Source: Echinostoma caproni (Eukaryota; Platyhelminthes; Trematoda; Plagiorchiida; Echinostomatidae). Taken from it: a DNA stretch of 64,000 bases. A model generated the notes under the pieces. The model saw only the letters and a program-made list of their open reading frames with translations. It was not told where the DNA came from and did no database searches. The translations under genes were made by a program, and so were the position numbers. The stretch covers positions 1 to 64,000 of the forward strand of contig UZAN01040750.1 of assembly GCA_900618425.1 (NCBI GenBank), written 5' to 3'. Of the stretch, positions 11,901-26,900 are shown one piece after another (position 1 is the first letter of the stretch; every line of letters begins with the position of its first letter).

Positions 11901-14900
11901 GGTGATAATCCCACTGCGGTTTTGAACATGGTGCGAAACAAATCAATGTGGCCACATGCTGTGCTTCCTACACTGAACCAAAAACGTCATATTCTGAGAT
12001 GTATTTCATCCGGTTTTCACGCAACTCATATTCCCTTCAGCAATAGAGTACAAAATTCTCAACGATAACCACAGCTGTAACCTTCCCTTTACTGCATAAA
12101 CTGCTCTGTGATCATCACATGAATTTGAACAAACCGGTCTAAAGTACAAACAAATCCTGTTTTGCCATCGCTTGATTCAATGAACACAACAAATGCAANN
12201 NATGCAACCAACCCACGCCCTGACTGATTATCCGACGCAGACCTGTTTAATCGGGGACACTCAACAGATGATATCCTTGTCGGGATCAGAGACAATACAC
12301 TTCCGGTATACTACCCACTGCGATAACCATAAGCAGTGTCGGAGAGCTTTGTGGTGTATTTGTAGCAAATACAAATTAGCTGTTGGTTAGTTGCATTCTG
12401 ATACCTCAGAAGCGCGAAAAATACGGTTGCATGTTGTTTCATGTGAACACACACACAAACTGTTCTTACGCTGAATCTTTCAATATGAATGTCGTAGGAT
12501 TTCAGAATACAAAGTGAATGAAATATTGCAGCACAGCAGATTACCAATGCATCATGTACCGAATGAAATAGTGTTGATATTATTGCGGATTTGACAAATT
12601 AATGTTACTGTGTTAAACTCGAGTTGGGAAATCTCGCCTTTTGTTTCCTGGGGGGGGGGGTTAGTATTGAAGCATCATTAAACAACGTCCGTTATTGTCA
12701 AAGATGTTGATAGATATGCTCATTTCAAATATTGTTGACATATAGCAAGCTGCTGATAAGAGCTTTGAAGAGCCCTAGCGGTATTAACAAATCCTCCTAC
12801 CTAATCCGATCGAAATTAGTGATCCTGTTTTGGTGATAATTCCTAAAAGATATGAAACATCTGCTTCCATGAACTTTTCTTTGATGAGTGGCACAATGAA
12901 TTAATACATTTTCTTATAAAAATAGCACAAGTCAATTGTGATTTGCATGCGGTCAAAGATGAAGGGTAATTGTTATTCGATCCGGTTTTTCGGTGCCCTA
13001 GTTGGGGTAGATTGGACCCACCTGGCGCCTCGAATGAATTATGAATCATTGAAGAGTTGAAGATGTTAATGTGCTGTGATTTTCATTCATTAACGAGATC
13101 ACAGTTAAAGCGTATGTATGAATAACGTTTAGTTTACTGTTCCAGATGATTAAAATAAGTAAATTGGGATTGTACAAGAAAATTCAAAATGATAATGAGT
13201 AATTTCCCTTTTTCCATTTTATTTCCTTTTATTGAATACACAATGATACAATTTTCAGGAAGGGGAAGCGGCCAATTAAAGAGCTGCCTTACAACACAAC
13301 TGGGGAGAGTCAGGCGGTGGCGGTGGGATTCGAACACTAGTCCTAGGGGTGATAATTTGTTGACGTCACCACCGGGCCACCACCGCTAATCCTTACGTGA
13401 TGGATAAAAACATCACGATTCTGATAAAAATAGAGTAAATGTTTAATGGATGTGACTAATTTACTTAAATTCATATTGCGAAATTATGTCATATTTTTGA
13501 TAATATCCCTACATTAGTACACACGACGTGATTTAACATGAAAGTCAATAATATATAACAAAAATCAACGGGAAACTGTCATGGAGGCAACACAGATTAA
13601 CAGGCCTTCCAATGTTTGAAACACATTAGTATGCTGGTGCGAAATAGCTAGTGGTTTAATCTGGTCTCGAGAAAAAAAGATCAGGAGAACAATCAACATA
13701 AAATTTGAAATCGATTTACATACGAGAAAAGGCTGCAGTTATCGACTCAGATGGACGTTTCTGACATGGGTGCACCGTGAATTAGTTAGATTGGTACTGG
13801 ACAATCCCTGATTCATTAAATCACATTGTCGTGTTCGATCTTGTCTTTCACTCGTGTTCTCTTTCTTTGTTCGGTTGTGTTAGTTATGTGTCGTAAAATA
13901 CACTTGTCAAATGAGCAGAGAAAAAACATTGAATAGTCTCCCCTTTTTGTTGTGCGGGGGACGGTACTGTGATTTTTTTCTGATCGAATGTCCGCATAAA
14001 ACGAGTAAAAGGTAGGGAAATGAAAGTATAGGTTAAGGAGGAATGATCGATTGAATTTTAACCATCCTTGAGATGAACGAATACTGTGCAACACTGTTCG
14101 TAATGAAATAGTTCGAAAATTGACAACTTAGAGAGAGGAAGAAATTTTCCTAACTTTAGTGGAATATATTGTAGCTTTACTTTTGTACTCGTTAGACTCT
14201 AGTTGCTAGTTTATAATCCTCATTCGAATTATTGAAACTGAGAAATGTAAACACGTTGTTGATGAACTATTTGCAACCTGACTAACTACGCATAGAGTTC
14301 AGTGATTACGGCCGGACTCTAACCAAAATGTTCTGTCATTGACATTTACACTATATTCGCTATAATTTGGAAGAAATTGGCCGAACCAATTTGCTTCAAA
14401 CAAATTTGTGTTATTCGAGGATAGCTGGCCTAAAGCACACATATTTCAATTCTCTCGTGGGTCTGGCAAATAGATGGATGAATTGCCCACTGGCGGATTG
14501 GATCACATTTCAGTTGCAACAAATGATTGATTCTAAATTCAACATCATTGACTGATTGTTGTTTGTCCGTATGAGAGACTGCATATGGGATAGAGATTTG
14601 TCATGCCAGACAGGATAAAGAGTTGTCCACGTTATGGAATACTGGAAATGATATAAAAGCAATAATCGAAAATCTTTCTTCTGGCGAGTTAGATTTGAAT
14701 CATGCAGCACTCGAATATATGGTCAGCTTCTTGTAGTAGTTTCATCCATTAGCGGTTCATTTGAAGTGAGTGGGTCACTGAAGGTTTACAGTGAAAGATG
14801 TGACATTGTTGATTCCACGGACTGATATGTCATTAGCACAAGTTCGTATGATCAATACCATTCTGATCACAATCTCCAACTACTGAGCTTATTTAAGTAA

Positions 14901-17900
14901 CACGTTCACTGTTTTGACATTATTCCCTCAAGTGCAGCAGGTCATCACCATACTGGAAGTCATCAGAGTTTAACCTTGTCTAATAAACGATGGTAAAAGG
15001 TCGATGGCATACACGGGCAGTATTTTCATCATCTTTTCCAAATACAGAGTACGAAAAGAAAGAACGATTAAAGGTTTAATGGGTGACCAGAAATTCTTTC
15101 GTTACTTTTTCTTTTTCATGCATCCGGAAAACAAATTCTGTATGATATCGAATCAGCTAAAATTTGAATGTTTTTCAATTCAACTTTATCTGTTCGAGAA
15201 ACCCATATCACTAAAGTTAACTTTGTTTCGAAGAGAATGTTGATTTGATGCCTAGTAAATGCACAATGCAAATGTTTAACTAGCCAAAGTCGTTATGTGA
15301 AATTCTTTTGTGACTAAAAATAGATTTGCGCCAAAGAACCGGTGCTTTTCTGCAGATACGATGAGGAGGTTGAAAACCGGGTAAGTAACTTTAGTTCATT
15401 TGTAAATATGTAGAGCTTTTATTTTCAACTACAGAGTACTTCATTCCAAATCGTACGTACAGTAATGGGCTAGATTTACCTCTATCGCCATCTGATCTTC
15501 TTGTAAAATAAATGTTTACAAGTGAAGTATATGACATCGAAGCAGTCAAATAAACCGAATAACGAGCGGTACAGTTATTAGTCGAAGTGAGATGAATATA
15601 ATGAGGTGAGAGAATTAGAATTGGACCGACATCAATGGGTTTTGGGCATAAATAATTGCCTACCTGAGCGTTCATGACGGAATGGCCGGATCGAGTTACG
15701 GGAATATTTTGGCTCTGGTAATCTGACGAAGGGACCTTTTTTTGATTTTCCACACGGTTGGCCAAGAATGCGCGTTCGGGTGGACGATTACCGGACTCGA
15801 TCGATTCATTTCTGTCGGAAAAATCGGTGAAGAAAATTGTATGTGTGCACAAATTTGGATGGAATTGTCTTTTTCAGGTTACGCTGCATATTCGTGGGTT
15901 TGCGTTGATAATTACTCGCTTATCTACCGGACACGGTATGCACTGTTCTTTTTCGGCTCAAGTTGGTCTGCATTCCTGCCTGCTAACTCGTATTGTTATC
16001 ATAATTTATCATATCTATGCTCTTTGATGATTTAGTTACCGCACTACTTGAAGGTAAATTTTTATAAAATCAAGATGTATGTAAATGGAATTCTGTACAT
16101 AATTTAGACACATTTGTCAACTCTTAATTCAGACTATTAACATATCATCCGTAAATGAATTTCTGGACTGAATTCGATGGTGTGGTCTGACGGACTGTTT
16201 CTCAGAGAACGAAAATCATCTTCGGTGCTTTTTAATCAAAGTACGTTAGAAACGTTTTACAAAAGCTCCCGGATACCTATTAACGTGGCCAAACGAGTAT
16301 CGGCGCACTTGAGCTGCATTGGTGACAGAACACAGAACTATCATGAGCAAAACGCGGCATGCATTTTGAATATAAAAACGAACCATCCTGGGGCGGATAG
16401 AAGTGCATCGTTCAATAGAAAAACGTAACGCGATTTGCGTGACCTGGTTGCATTATTTGAAGAGAATCGTCATCGACTAGGGCGCAAATGGTGTCCTATT
16501 TATAAGCTGATTAATGGGTCTATGGAATTTAACTGAGCACATAGTTTGAAGTCTATTGTAAACCGGATTGAAGTAAAGAGGAATAATGGCGCCAAGTAAA
16601 CTGAAGATGGGTTCTAAAAGTATGGTAGAGAGAAAAAACATTTAAAAGTAGCAACCGGGCATTTTGAGGTTCTGTGATCTATTTGAAAAATAGTGAAATA
16701 CTAGTAATTGGATGAACCAAATGAAAGATACCCGAGGTAAATTGGAATAGGTTACTTAACCCTCATGTTAAGCAGGAAAGTGGTAGTAGTATTTATTAAA
16801 TACTTTGAGTTGATAGAAAACCCCACTAGATATGTCAGATACTCAAACGAGGACGCTTCATCTGATTGGACTAAAATGATTTTTAATTTAAGTTTTAAAC
16901 TATAGCTATTCCATCCAGAAGAAGAACCAAAATAAAGTGAATGGGAGTGTTTTGAATACATTAGAAGCGTTGGGCGAGAGAGATTGTGTACCAAAACAAG
17001 TCATTTTCGATGAAGAAAAACAAGTTTACGTTGCAAACAAAACGAATATATAACCGAAACGAGTTCATTTTCATTGCTTTGTAACGTTACTTTGCATCAC
17101 TCACGCACACACACACACAGTTTCACGGTGCACATTGCGAAAAATTAATTTTCTAGTTCGTCTGGTTTCTTCTGCGTACACAAGCAAGAAATACTGGGTC
17201 AGTAAAAAAACATCCTTCAGATTCAACTTAATTTTGCACAGAGTTGTTGAATCGAAGCGGCTGATTGTGCAGAGCAACCATCGCCGCGGATCAAAGCTTT
17301 TCTTATCATGTTAATTTGAATGTGAAATTAAAGGAGCTTGACAATGAATCGCACGAGAAACGATTTCTGGTCGAATTTCTCTTTCGTCCTCCCTCCCCGC
17401 CCCCTAGCAAATCGGAAGTGACCTTCATCATAATGAAGCGGCTGAAACACGCAGCGCCCGGGTGACCCTGTATGAATCAAACTGTGGCTCTCACTGGTCA
17501 TTCTGTGTGCCTGTTTGTGTATGTGTTTTACCCCGAAAGCGATTCGATTCTGTTTCCTTTTTCCTTGTAGTCTGTTTTGGAAACAACGCATCCCATCGAT
17601 TGTTTTGCAAACTCCCGTTTCTATTTTATTTTTCTCATTGCTTCGAACTAATCGAAACGGCTTGGTCTATTTGCATTCAGTGCCCAAATCGAGCAGTAAA
17701 CCGTGAATGGATCTGCAACAGCCTTCTCATCAAACCGCACTTCTGTAATTATCATATGTATGTGTTACCTCTACATTAGGTCTTCAAACATCATTCAAGA
17801 ACTGTAAATGTAAGATGTTTAATGCTTGGAGATAATCAACCCAATTAGAAGGTGGCTTTCTTTTGATTTAAAATTAACTACTAAAAAGGTTTTCACAATA

Positions 17901-20900
17901 ATTTGTTTCATATTTCTACGATTTCTCGCCGTAAAGCAACTATCAACAGCCATCACAATCGTTTCCAGAATTCTTCAATCATTTTGCAATCAAACCATTC
18001 TTAAACTAAACCTGATGCGGTAACCTCTGTCATAACATGTGAATTAAACCTGTGAATGTGAACCTATAACCTGTACATATGTCTATAATTATTCGATCAA
18101 ATTTAGCATGAAGCCAAATGGAGGTCGCCTTCGTAGGCTCCAAGTTCGTTCTGCATTAGAACCAATAGAAATCATAAGGCATTTTTTGGGGCATAACATG
18201 TTTATGTACATTGTGTGTCTCCGACAGGAACGAAATCGTTATTTGTTGGGTGAAAAGAGGAAACAACCAGGCTGAGATCTACACCTTCAACGTTCAACAC
18301 CTCGTAGATACGGTAAGGTTGTTTTGAGAATTTTGTCTTTCTTACTCCTCATGACTTTGCAGATTGTTATTATTTAATTTGAGGAGTTAAAAAGTGATGG
18401 TTGGAGAACATTAGCCAATTCGGAAAATTTACTCATCTCCATGCCTCTATTTTGAAGAATGGACCAACAATTGTTGGTACGATTGTTTAAGGATGAATCA
18501 GTTGTAATTCTCCAAGTCCTTTATGAACCGCGCCCCAAAATAATAATAATCGTCCCAAAATGGATATGATGACTGATTGGATCAGGCCGGTATTGACTTT
18601 GTTACCGGATGTGTTCACACTGACTATAACTCTTCACTGACACACTTGGCGCTAGCCAACTAAACAATAAACCGGTATTCTGCACCAGCCGGTTGTACAT
18701 ACATAGTGAACTGTACTATTAGTGAGGGCATTGATATTGGTGGGTATGGCACATAACAAACTGCATCTGTGAGTAAGCCACTTATGAAGAAAGTAGTCAT
18801 AACCAATGAGGTGAATGAGAGAGAATTTATATGTTCAGGTATCTTCAAAACAGATGAATGAATGAAACAGATGATGGATGAAACAAAAACAACGGTGAAA
18901 CGGGAAATGAATTTCTAAAAACATTATGATTCTCGTAAGCAGATAGGTTACGATCTTTAAGGAGGTACGTTCAAAACATCTATTCTGATCTCTGGCCTGG
19001 TTTCGTCATACTTTCGAAAATATACCAGAAATCATTTGTTATTCGGGGACATAACTATGGCCAAGGTAATACAATTTCGAAAAAAAGGGGTCCGAATTTT
19101 TATCACAAAGATATGCAAATCCTATATGTGTGCGTAGTGATTTCTTGGTAGAAGGTACTAAAAAGTTATAGCGATTTTGAAATATCAATCAACGAAGTTA
19201 GGATACGAAGGATAACTTAGTAGTTATGGTTCCTTAAGGTATATCAACGAAAATTGCTGACCCAGGGTTTAGGAATATTTATCCATTTGTTCATCTATAT
19301 TTTGATGCAACAATTATTCAGGTTTGGAATCTTTCCAACGGACTCATACCCCCGGAGGCTTGTTTTCATATACACGTGGTGTGATGTACAGAAAAATGAA
19401 TAACATTACGATCATCTGCTTAGTGATTAATTGAGCGCTATGCCTCAGTTATTCCTTTGGGTTTCGGTCTTCAGTTGAGTCGATGGATTTACATTGCTGA
19501 TAAGAACTTATCGGATTAAAACAGTTGTAAAAGTCTTCCTTTAATTGCCCTTTGCATGAAATAAGTTATTTGATAATTAATAGAATTACTTTTGCATCTG
19601 GTGTGTGCCTAACGGTGTAATAACATTCTGAGATTAATGGCGGCATGTTCAAATTTTGTACAGCAATCGCTTATCTACTAGCAAGTACCACATGTCGGTC
19701 TAATTTGCTTCCCATACTCCATTCTACATATGAAAATCCTGGGGTATTATCAAGAACCGGATTTCAAGAAATCACTCAGAGCACGTGTACTGTACTCTTG
19801 CGCAGTAATATTTTAGGATGCGGTAACTCTAAATTTGTCAAGCTGGTTGATGCAGGGAAATGGTGCCTGATAAGTGATGCCAGACTCGTAAAAGGAAAAC
19901 TCCAGAAAGGCTGATGTTCAGTTTTTAGTTACTGAAGTCGGCAGTGTTTCTCCTAAGCAGAAAGAGAAAACTCATCTTATTTAGATCAATGACACTGAGG
20001 AAATGAATTCTACGACTTCATATAGCAATCATTTTCATGATATTCCCGTCCACATTTTTATGAAATTAAATATATATATCCAATAAATAACAGTAAACAA
20101 AACAACTATGTTGATGTGAAAACATTTATCAATCGATTCTGAGTTTCAGTGAAGTGAAAATCAGGACACAAACTACACTGGTTCATGTCATCAATCGTGC
20201 AGATGATTTTCCATAGCAAACCATACCCTGATTTGAATCATCTCTACTGTAATAGATCACCGGAACGACAATTTGACGATATTTTATTACAGTCACCTGG
20301 TCGATCGTCTGAACATCAAATGCCATATTTTCAATCCATGCAAATTGCATTTGCACTTGATGATCTTTTCCAGCCAATCTGTGTTTACAGTCTAGTGGAT
20401 AGATGACCAAAAGAGCCCGAGCGAGTGCACTCTGGTGTTTATCAAATCGGGTTTTATCACTGTAACTGTTTGCCCACAGTTGATTTTTCAGTATCGTGCA
20501 CACGCACACGCATTTGGCAACTTTACATAACACTTTTCATCGCTAAAACATAAAAAAGAGGGTAATTTTTCCTGATCAGAGAAACACGAAGCTGAGAGAA
20601 CCAAAGGAAGCTACTGTTACAAGAGGATGAATAACATTTTTGAGGTGATGTGAAAGACAGTCATTGAAACAGGCAGTTCCAACTGCTTGTCCCTCGTATT
20701 TAGTCTGCCCGACCCGTACTCATTGAACCATCTACGGATAGCACAGCTGAGTGCCACCGAGCGCGTCTCCAGGTCGTGAATAGGAGAACGGTCACCTTGG
20801 TGTTTAACCGTGAAAAGGTGGGCTACCTCACTGAATAATCGGTCACGGACGATCAGCGGCGATGCTAGAGGCCGTGGTGGGGTATTCGGCTGGTAACCGA

Positions 20901-23900
20901 TAACCCATTCAAATGCCATAAGTGTCTGCTGACAGCATCGCGAAGTGTGCGAATGTGGCCCACCACCAAATAAAGCCATTGCTGCTTGCCTACTCTTACG
21001 AGTAGAACAAACTCTGAGGAATGCTACCTTACGGGCACGTTGGGAATTCTGGTCTGACGCAGAGTCATCCGAAAGGTGTATGAACCGTTCTAACGGTCAC
21101 CGGCTACCAACAGTTCTACCCTGTTACCCTGCAGGTTGCACTTGGTTGTGCAAGGGTTAGAGGTGCACCCTCGAACAAAAGCCGAGCGAAGATGGGGACG
21201 TCAATTAATACCTCATTCCCAAGTTTCTTCGTGGATCGTCTTACAATGGTACATCACGTTCATGCTACGGCGTTCCCGGGAAGCGACGCGCCCTGCGCCC
21301 TCCCAGTGGATGGGGTGACAAATGAGCAAGCTGGGAACCTTAATCATCTATGCACAAGATCCAGCATCCATGTAGCCTACTGGAATGTTAGAACATTGCT
21401 AGACACAGGAAGCCAGTCTATCGCGATGCGCTCACTGCACGACCACAACGTATACATCTGTTGTCTGTCCGAAGTCCGACTTCCTAACTGTGGCACAAAA
21501 TTAATCAATATACCACACAGCAACGCAACCTACCGGTCATATTACAGCGGTCCAACTGACAACTCCCGTTTGCATGAGGTAGTAATCGCCGTGAGCGGCC
21601 GGGCCAATAATGCCATGATCTCCTGGGAACCAATCTCTCCCAGGGTTGCCATAGCGCTTCAGGGGAAAGCCGTTTAACCTGACTTTGATCGCTGTATATG
21701 CTTCATGCGGAAGAGCCCATTAAAGACAACTTTTACAACCAAGTTTAAGATGCAGCGAACCGCAGTCTGAGACGCGACATCCTCGTTATCGCAGGAGACT
21801 GGAATGCACGCACGGGTTCATCAAACAAGCATACTCAGCATTTTCTGGGGAAATTCGGCCTTGGTCAACGTTGTAAAAATGGCAAGCACCTAGTCACATT
21901 TGCTGACCTTAACCGGCTGGTCGTTTTCAGCACCCCAGGAAACACCTGCTCACGTGGTACTCAAATGATGGTTGAACGGCAAACCAGATTGGTTATATTT
22001 TGGTACGTGCTCGCTGGGCCTCTTTGGTAGAAGACTGCCGTTCCTATCGCGGCGCAGAAACTGAAAACGGGAACGGTGCCAACCATACCATTGTACGCGC
22101 CCGCTTCAAGATCCACCTGACTACTCGACGTAAGACTCGTCTCCCGAGCAAGTTCAACGTCGCGCTCTTGGACTGACCTGAGAGAAGGCAGGCGCTGCTG
22201 GACTCAACCGCTTCCAACGTAGCCGAAACTTTCTTCGATGACTCAACTGTCAACACACAGTGGTCTACACGGAAAACGTCCATCAGAGAATCAGCGCTGG
22301 AGTAGTTCGGTGAGATTATTCGCCACAAGAGATACTGGATCTCCGAGCGTACCTTGCAGTTGTCCGCAAAGGCAAGAGATGCGCGGCTGATCAATTCTCC
22401 TGAATTTGGTATTCGCCGTCACCAAGCCACACGCTCTGCCAAGAGTGGCCGTAAAGAATACTAGAAGGCGATTGCAGACAGCATGGAGGCTGCAACCGTC
22501 GCAGCCGACTTTGGAAAGCTATTCCGTATAATTTGTGTAGCAGCAGGAAAGAGGCAGATATCAGAACCACTGTTGCGCAGCACCAGAGGTCAACTTATTC
22601 AGGGAACCCAGCAAAAATTAAAAAGGTGGGTTGAACACTTCGACGGGCTGCTCAACCAACAATCAAACCAAGCTGGCTCTCTACATATGTCAAGCCGTTC
22701 GGAGGCTTACGACATCAATTGTGACCCGGCTAGCACGACAGAAATCGTCAATGCAGTCACTCCTCTGAAAATCAGGAAGGCCCCTGGAGAATACGGGATA
22801 CCACCAGAGTTATTCAAAGCTTGCTCACCAACTCTGATCGATCCACTGCACTCTCTTTTCCATACCAATAGGGAAAGCAAAGTTTTTCCAAAAGACTAGA
22901 AGGCTTCAATTTAGTCCCGGTCCCGAAAAAGGGTGATAGATCTAAATGCGAAAATCACAGGGGTATTAGCCTGATTGATATTGCGGCTAAATTGTTTGCA
23001 GCGATACTGCCTAATCGCTTCACAGTCGTCAAAGATACCCACACTCACCCGACCCAAGAGGGTTTCTTCGCGGAAGAGGCTGTGTTGAACAAACCTTCAC
23101 TCTCCGTATAAATCATGGAACACCGCCACAAGTTCCAACAGCCTACCACTGCATGTTTTACTGACTTCTGCGCGGCGTTTGACTCTGTCGATAGGGAATC
23201 CTTGTGGTGCATATTGCGGTTCGACGAGATGCCTGAGAAGTTCATCAGGCTTTCAAAGTCATGCTACTCAGCAACGCGAGCACGCGTCCGTATCTATGGA
23301 GAAGAATCGACTGAGTTTACCCTGAGCTCTGAAGTTAGGCAAGGTTGTCCCCTATCGCCGGTGTTGTTCAATTACACCGTAGATTGGATAATGCGACAAG
23401 CATTAATTGACCATCCTGGATTGCAGCTTGGCCCAGGTACATGGATTGTGGACCTCGAGTTTGCGGATGATGTTGTACTTGGAGACAGCATGGATAACCT
23501 CCAGTCCGTTGTCAGTTGTATAAATCAGTCTGCTCAGTCTGGTCGAAAACGAAGACATTTTGGCCCAAAACGTCTGCCCTGACATAACCCCTCTCGGTTA
23601 ACGGGGAGCTTGTCGAATCAACCGAAGGTTTCAAGTATCTTGGCTCTACGATAAAACCAAACGGCCAGGCTAAGGATCAAATTCAACTCCGTGTAGATGG
23701 AGCTAGAAGAGCCTTCCTACAACTCCTCAAACCTTTGTGGAATCGATGCGAAATAAACTTAAAAACTAAGCCTCGGGTTTATCAGGCCTCCATCGGAGAC
23801 ACTTATGGTTGTGAAACTTGGCCGCTAAGAGTACAAGATACAAGGAAACTCGACGTTTTTCATCGTTGGTGCTTACGCCGCATCTTGAAAGTAAATTTGA

Positions 23901-26900
23901 TAGATCAGATTTCCAATGATAAGGTTCGACGGGGCTGCTTGAACATCGAAAAGCTTTCAAAAATGCTACAACGCCGGCGCCTTCAGTGGTTTTGCCATAT
24001 TCTCNNNNNNNNNNNNNNNNNNNNNNNNNNNNNNNNNNNNNNNNNNNNNNNNNNNNNNNNNNNNNNNNNNNNNNNNNNNNNNNNNNNNNNNNNNNNNNNN
24101 NNNNNNNNNNNNNNNNNNNNNNNNNNNNNNNNNNNNNNNNNNNNNNNNNNNNNNNNNNNNNNNNNNNNNNNNNNNNNNNNNNNNNNNNNNNNNNNNNNNN
24201 NNNNNNNNNNNNNNNNNNNNNNNNNNNNNNNNNNNNNNNNNNNNNNNNNNNNNNNNNNNNNNNNNNNNNNNNNNNNNNNNNNNNNNNNNNNNNNNNNNNN
24301 NNNNNNNNNNNNNNNNNNNNNNNNNNNNNNNNNNNNNNNNNNNNNNNNNNNNNNNNNNNNNNNNNNNNNNNNNNNNNNNNNNNNNNNNNNNNNNNNNNNN
24401 NNNNNNNNNNNNNNNNNNNNNNTACAACGCCGGCGCCTTCAGTGGCTTGGCCATGTGTTCCGAAAGCCCGACACTCAACTCTCGCGACAGGCTGTAATCC
24501 CCACCCCGTTCCGTGGATGGCGTTGTCGACTCGGTGGTCAACAGAAGACCTGGAGTAGTAAGATCAAGGCGGATTCGGAATTACTGGGTCTCCAATCCGT
24601 ATATGGAATTCGCAACTAAAGTCACAACTGGGTTTCTCACTGCGTCAACCTTGCTACCGATCGTAGTGCATGGGCCGCCACCACTAGAGACATCCAGGAA
24701 ACCGATTTATCCTCCCGCAGGAGTTAGTCGATCAAAAGTACAAGTGAAGTAAGTTGGGTGAGATTAACAGCACAATTTAGGGTGTAACTCCTCTCAAGTG
24801 AAGTTCGCTATCTGGTCAAGGTTTTGAGTCTATTCACCCAGAATGTGAAGAAATCAGTGTATTTATCCATATGGACTACATGTACAGCGGCTGAGTGATG
24901 GTAATCACAAATGCAATGAAAAGAGTATTTGAACGGAATCCCCCTAAAGCAAACACCACAATGGTGCAGTCCGTTGATTTACAATAAAATCCGGTACATT
25001 TAAAACTGCTCTCGTCGGAATTTGAATCCTACTATTTCTATCGACTTCGTCATACACCAGAGAACAGTCTTCCGTTCTGATTTAGCTACCCAGAGCAATT
25101 CGGCATGGATGCTGCCGTCGTCTGATTCCTTCTTACCAGCATTACCCGATTATCCCACTTTTCAAGGTCCCTTGGCATATTTTGATGAGCTACAAATTCT
25201 TTAATAAAAGTTATCTTCTATTATGGAACCACAATATGATTACTTGTGTGTACATCTTGAACTGACTTGCTCTGCTGCCGAAACCTGAACAAACATGAAC
25301 TGGCAGTTCGGTTCTATCCTGGGATGAGCCGGATGGGTCCGGATCTCAAATCCCGGAAGGGTCTGTGGATATGCACTTATGTTGAGCTCTAATAACAGCG
25401 AAACTCGAGTCTAATGCTTCCGAGTGTATGGTTGACTAGAAGAGCTGAGAAATGTGTGAGAAGATGAAGTCTTAAGGTTGGTCAGTTCTAATCAATCAAT
25501 CAGCTTCAATTACCCCACAGCCCCACTCACAAGTTATTGTCAGTTAAATGTGACATAAACAGGTATTGATCGGACTAGTGCTACGTTGCCCTCAATTTAA
25601 ATATATCTCACTTTTCAGTATCACACCTGTATACCCACGGTTCTGGGTGATTAGCATTTTTCCGAACTTTATCCCCGAACGCGATGTTCTACATTCTCTT
25701 GGTGTGAACTTTGGTGTCAAAATGAGAATTATGGTATTTGGAAACGTACAGCTTAGAATTGGAAAAGTTTTGGCGCCGAGTAGCATGGAATCTCATTCTC
25801 TCTGGTAATTGATCCAGCTCCAATCGTCTTTGAAATCGGGAATTTGTACTTTAAATATGCATTCGCCTAACAGAGGCAACAATATAAGCAGATACTATCC
25901 CACATTTAAGTTGTGTCTGGTGTGAAGCATTAACTTATTCATTACCATGATTGAGGCTCAAAACACGGCTTTGCCAGGAGGAAATTTGACAAAAGTCAGT
26001 GTGTCGCACGAGTTCGGTCATTATCTGTACATATATCGAATTTATTCAAGTACAGAGCAAATGAAGAGTAAGCTCGAAAGCAAGAAAGCACTGGAAAGCA
26101 TTTTTGACTTCTTTGATCTCACCGGCGGTGTGAATCCATTGACCGAACCCGGAACATCAAAGATCGAACACAAGTATACTACTCAATCGACAACCGAGCA
26201 GCAGATCAAGTCGTCGTTCATTTGTTCTATACTTGATACAGCACAATCATTTTTCGTGAGGTAAATTCGGGCATTATACCATACGCAATTCAATATTTCA
26301 AATCGAACAACCTTTTGCATCAACATATATAAAAAGATAGATAAATAGATAAATAGATAGAAAGATATCTCGCTTCTGTTCCTTTTATTTCAAGCTCTGT
26401 GAATAATTTCGATTTCGAATTTTGAGCGATCATCTCAGACAGACTGACTTTACATCGTTTAAAAAATATTTATGACATAAAATCGGTGCATGTTACTTTA
26501 TCAGAAAGCTCCAAACACGCGAGTTCTGCGATATTTGTCTATCTTTCAAGAAAGAACTGCTTTTCGCACAATAATCATGATCTTAATGCATGAACAAACT
26601 TATATTAATTAGATGCACACAATCTATTCTGCTGCTGTTGCTATTCACACTTTGATTTGGCATGCAATAATGCCACTGCATAAGCCTACCAGAAAAGTAG
26701 CAACAACAGCCACAACACCGGTTTTGCGTTTCCGAGAAAATATTTTCTAGCAGTTCAGTTACTGTCCATAAAATAATCATCAAAGTCTGTCCTGAGAATT
26801 CAGTTAGTTGGAGCCGTGTACATCCAACCCAGAAGATTAATCTAAAATGATTGTTATGCTTCTCATTTGGGCTCTTTTTGATGAACCTGCACACAGACAT

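Larger units (their letters stand above)
8915..15663. other. Intron of the EGF-ligand gene
   Basis: A 6.7-kb intron holding two SINE heads (9250-9325 and 13312-13386), short poly-C and poly-G runs near 10009 and 12650, and an NN at 12199-12200. No other features seen. Confidence 0.55.
20650..24760 (+). mobile_element. RTE-like non-LTR retrotransposon, nearly full length, degenerate
   Basis: The element runs left to right as a GC-richer 5' leader (about 20650-21180), an apurinic endonuclease domain, a linker, reverse transcriptase and a C-terminal domain ending near 24729. Frameshifts and stops interrupt it throughout, so it cannot encode its own proteins. It lies in the large intron of the EGF-ligand gene between 28067 and 15811, in the opposite orientation. 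The RTE assignment rests on recognising the protein style (APE endonuclease, FADD catalytic box, late YGCETWPLR segment). A CR1-type assignment is the alternative. Exact ends and target-site duplications were not resolved. Confidence 0.85.

Noticed and set aside
20617..20979. Minus-strand open frame of 120 codons
   Set aside because: It is the antisense of the 5' leader of the RTE-like element.
25990..26040. HEFGH as a zinc-protease motif
   Set aside because: The spacing does not fit HExxH, and no supporting domain is visible.
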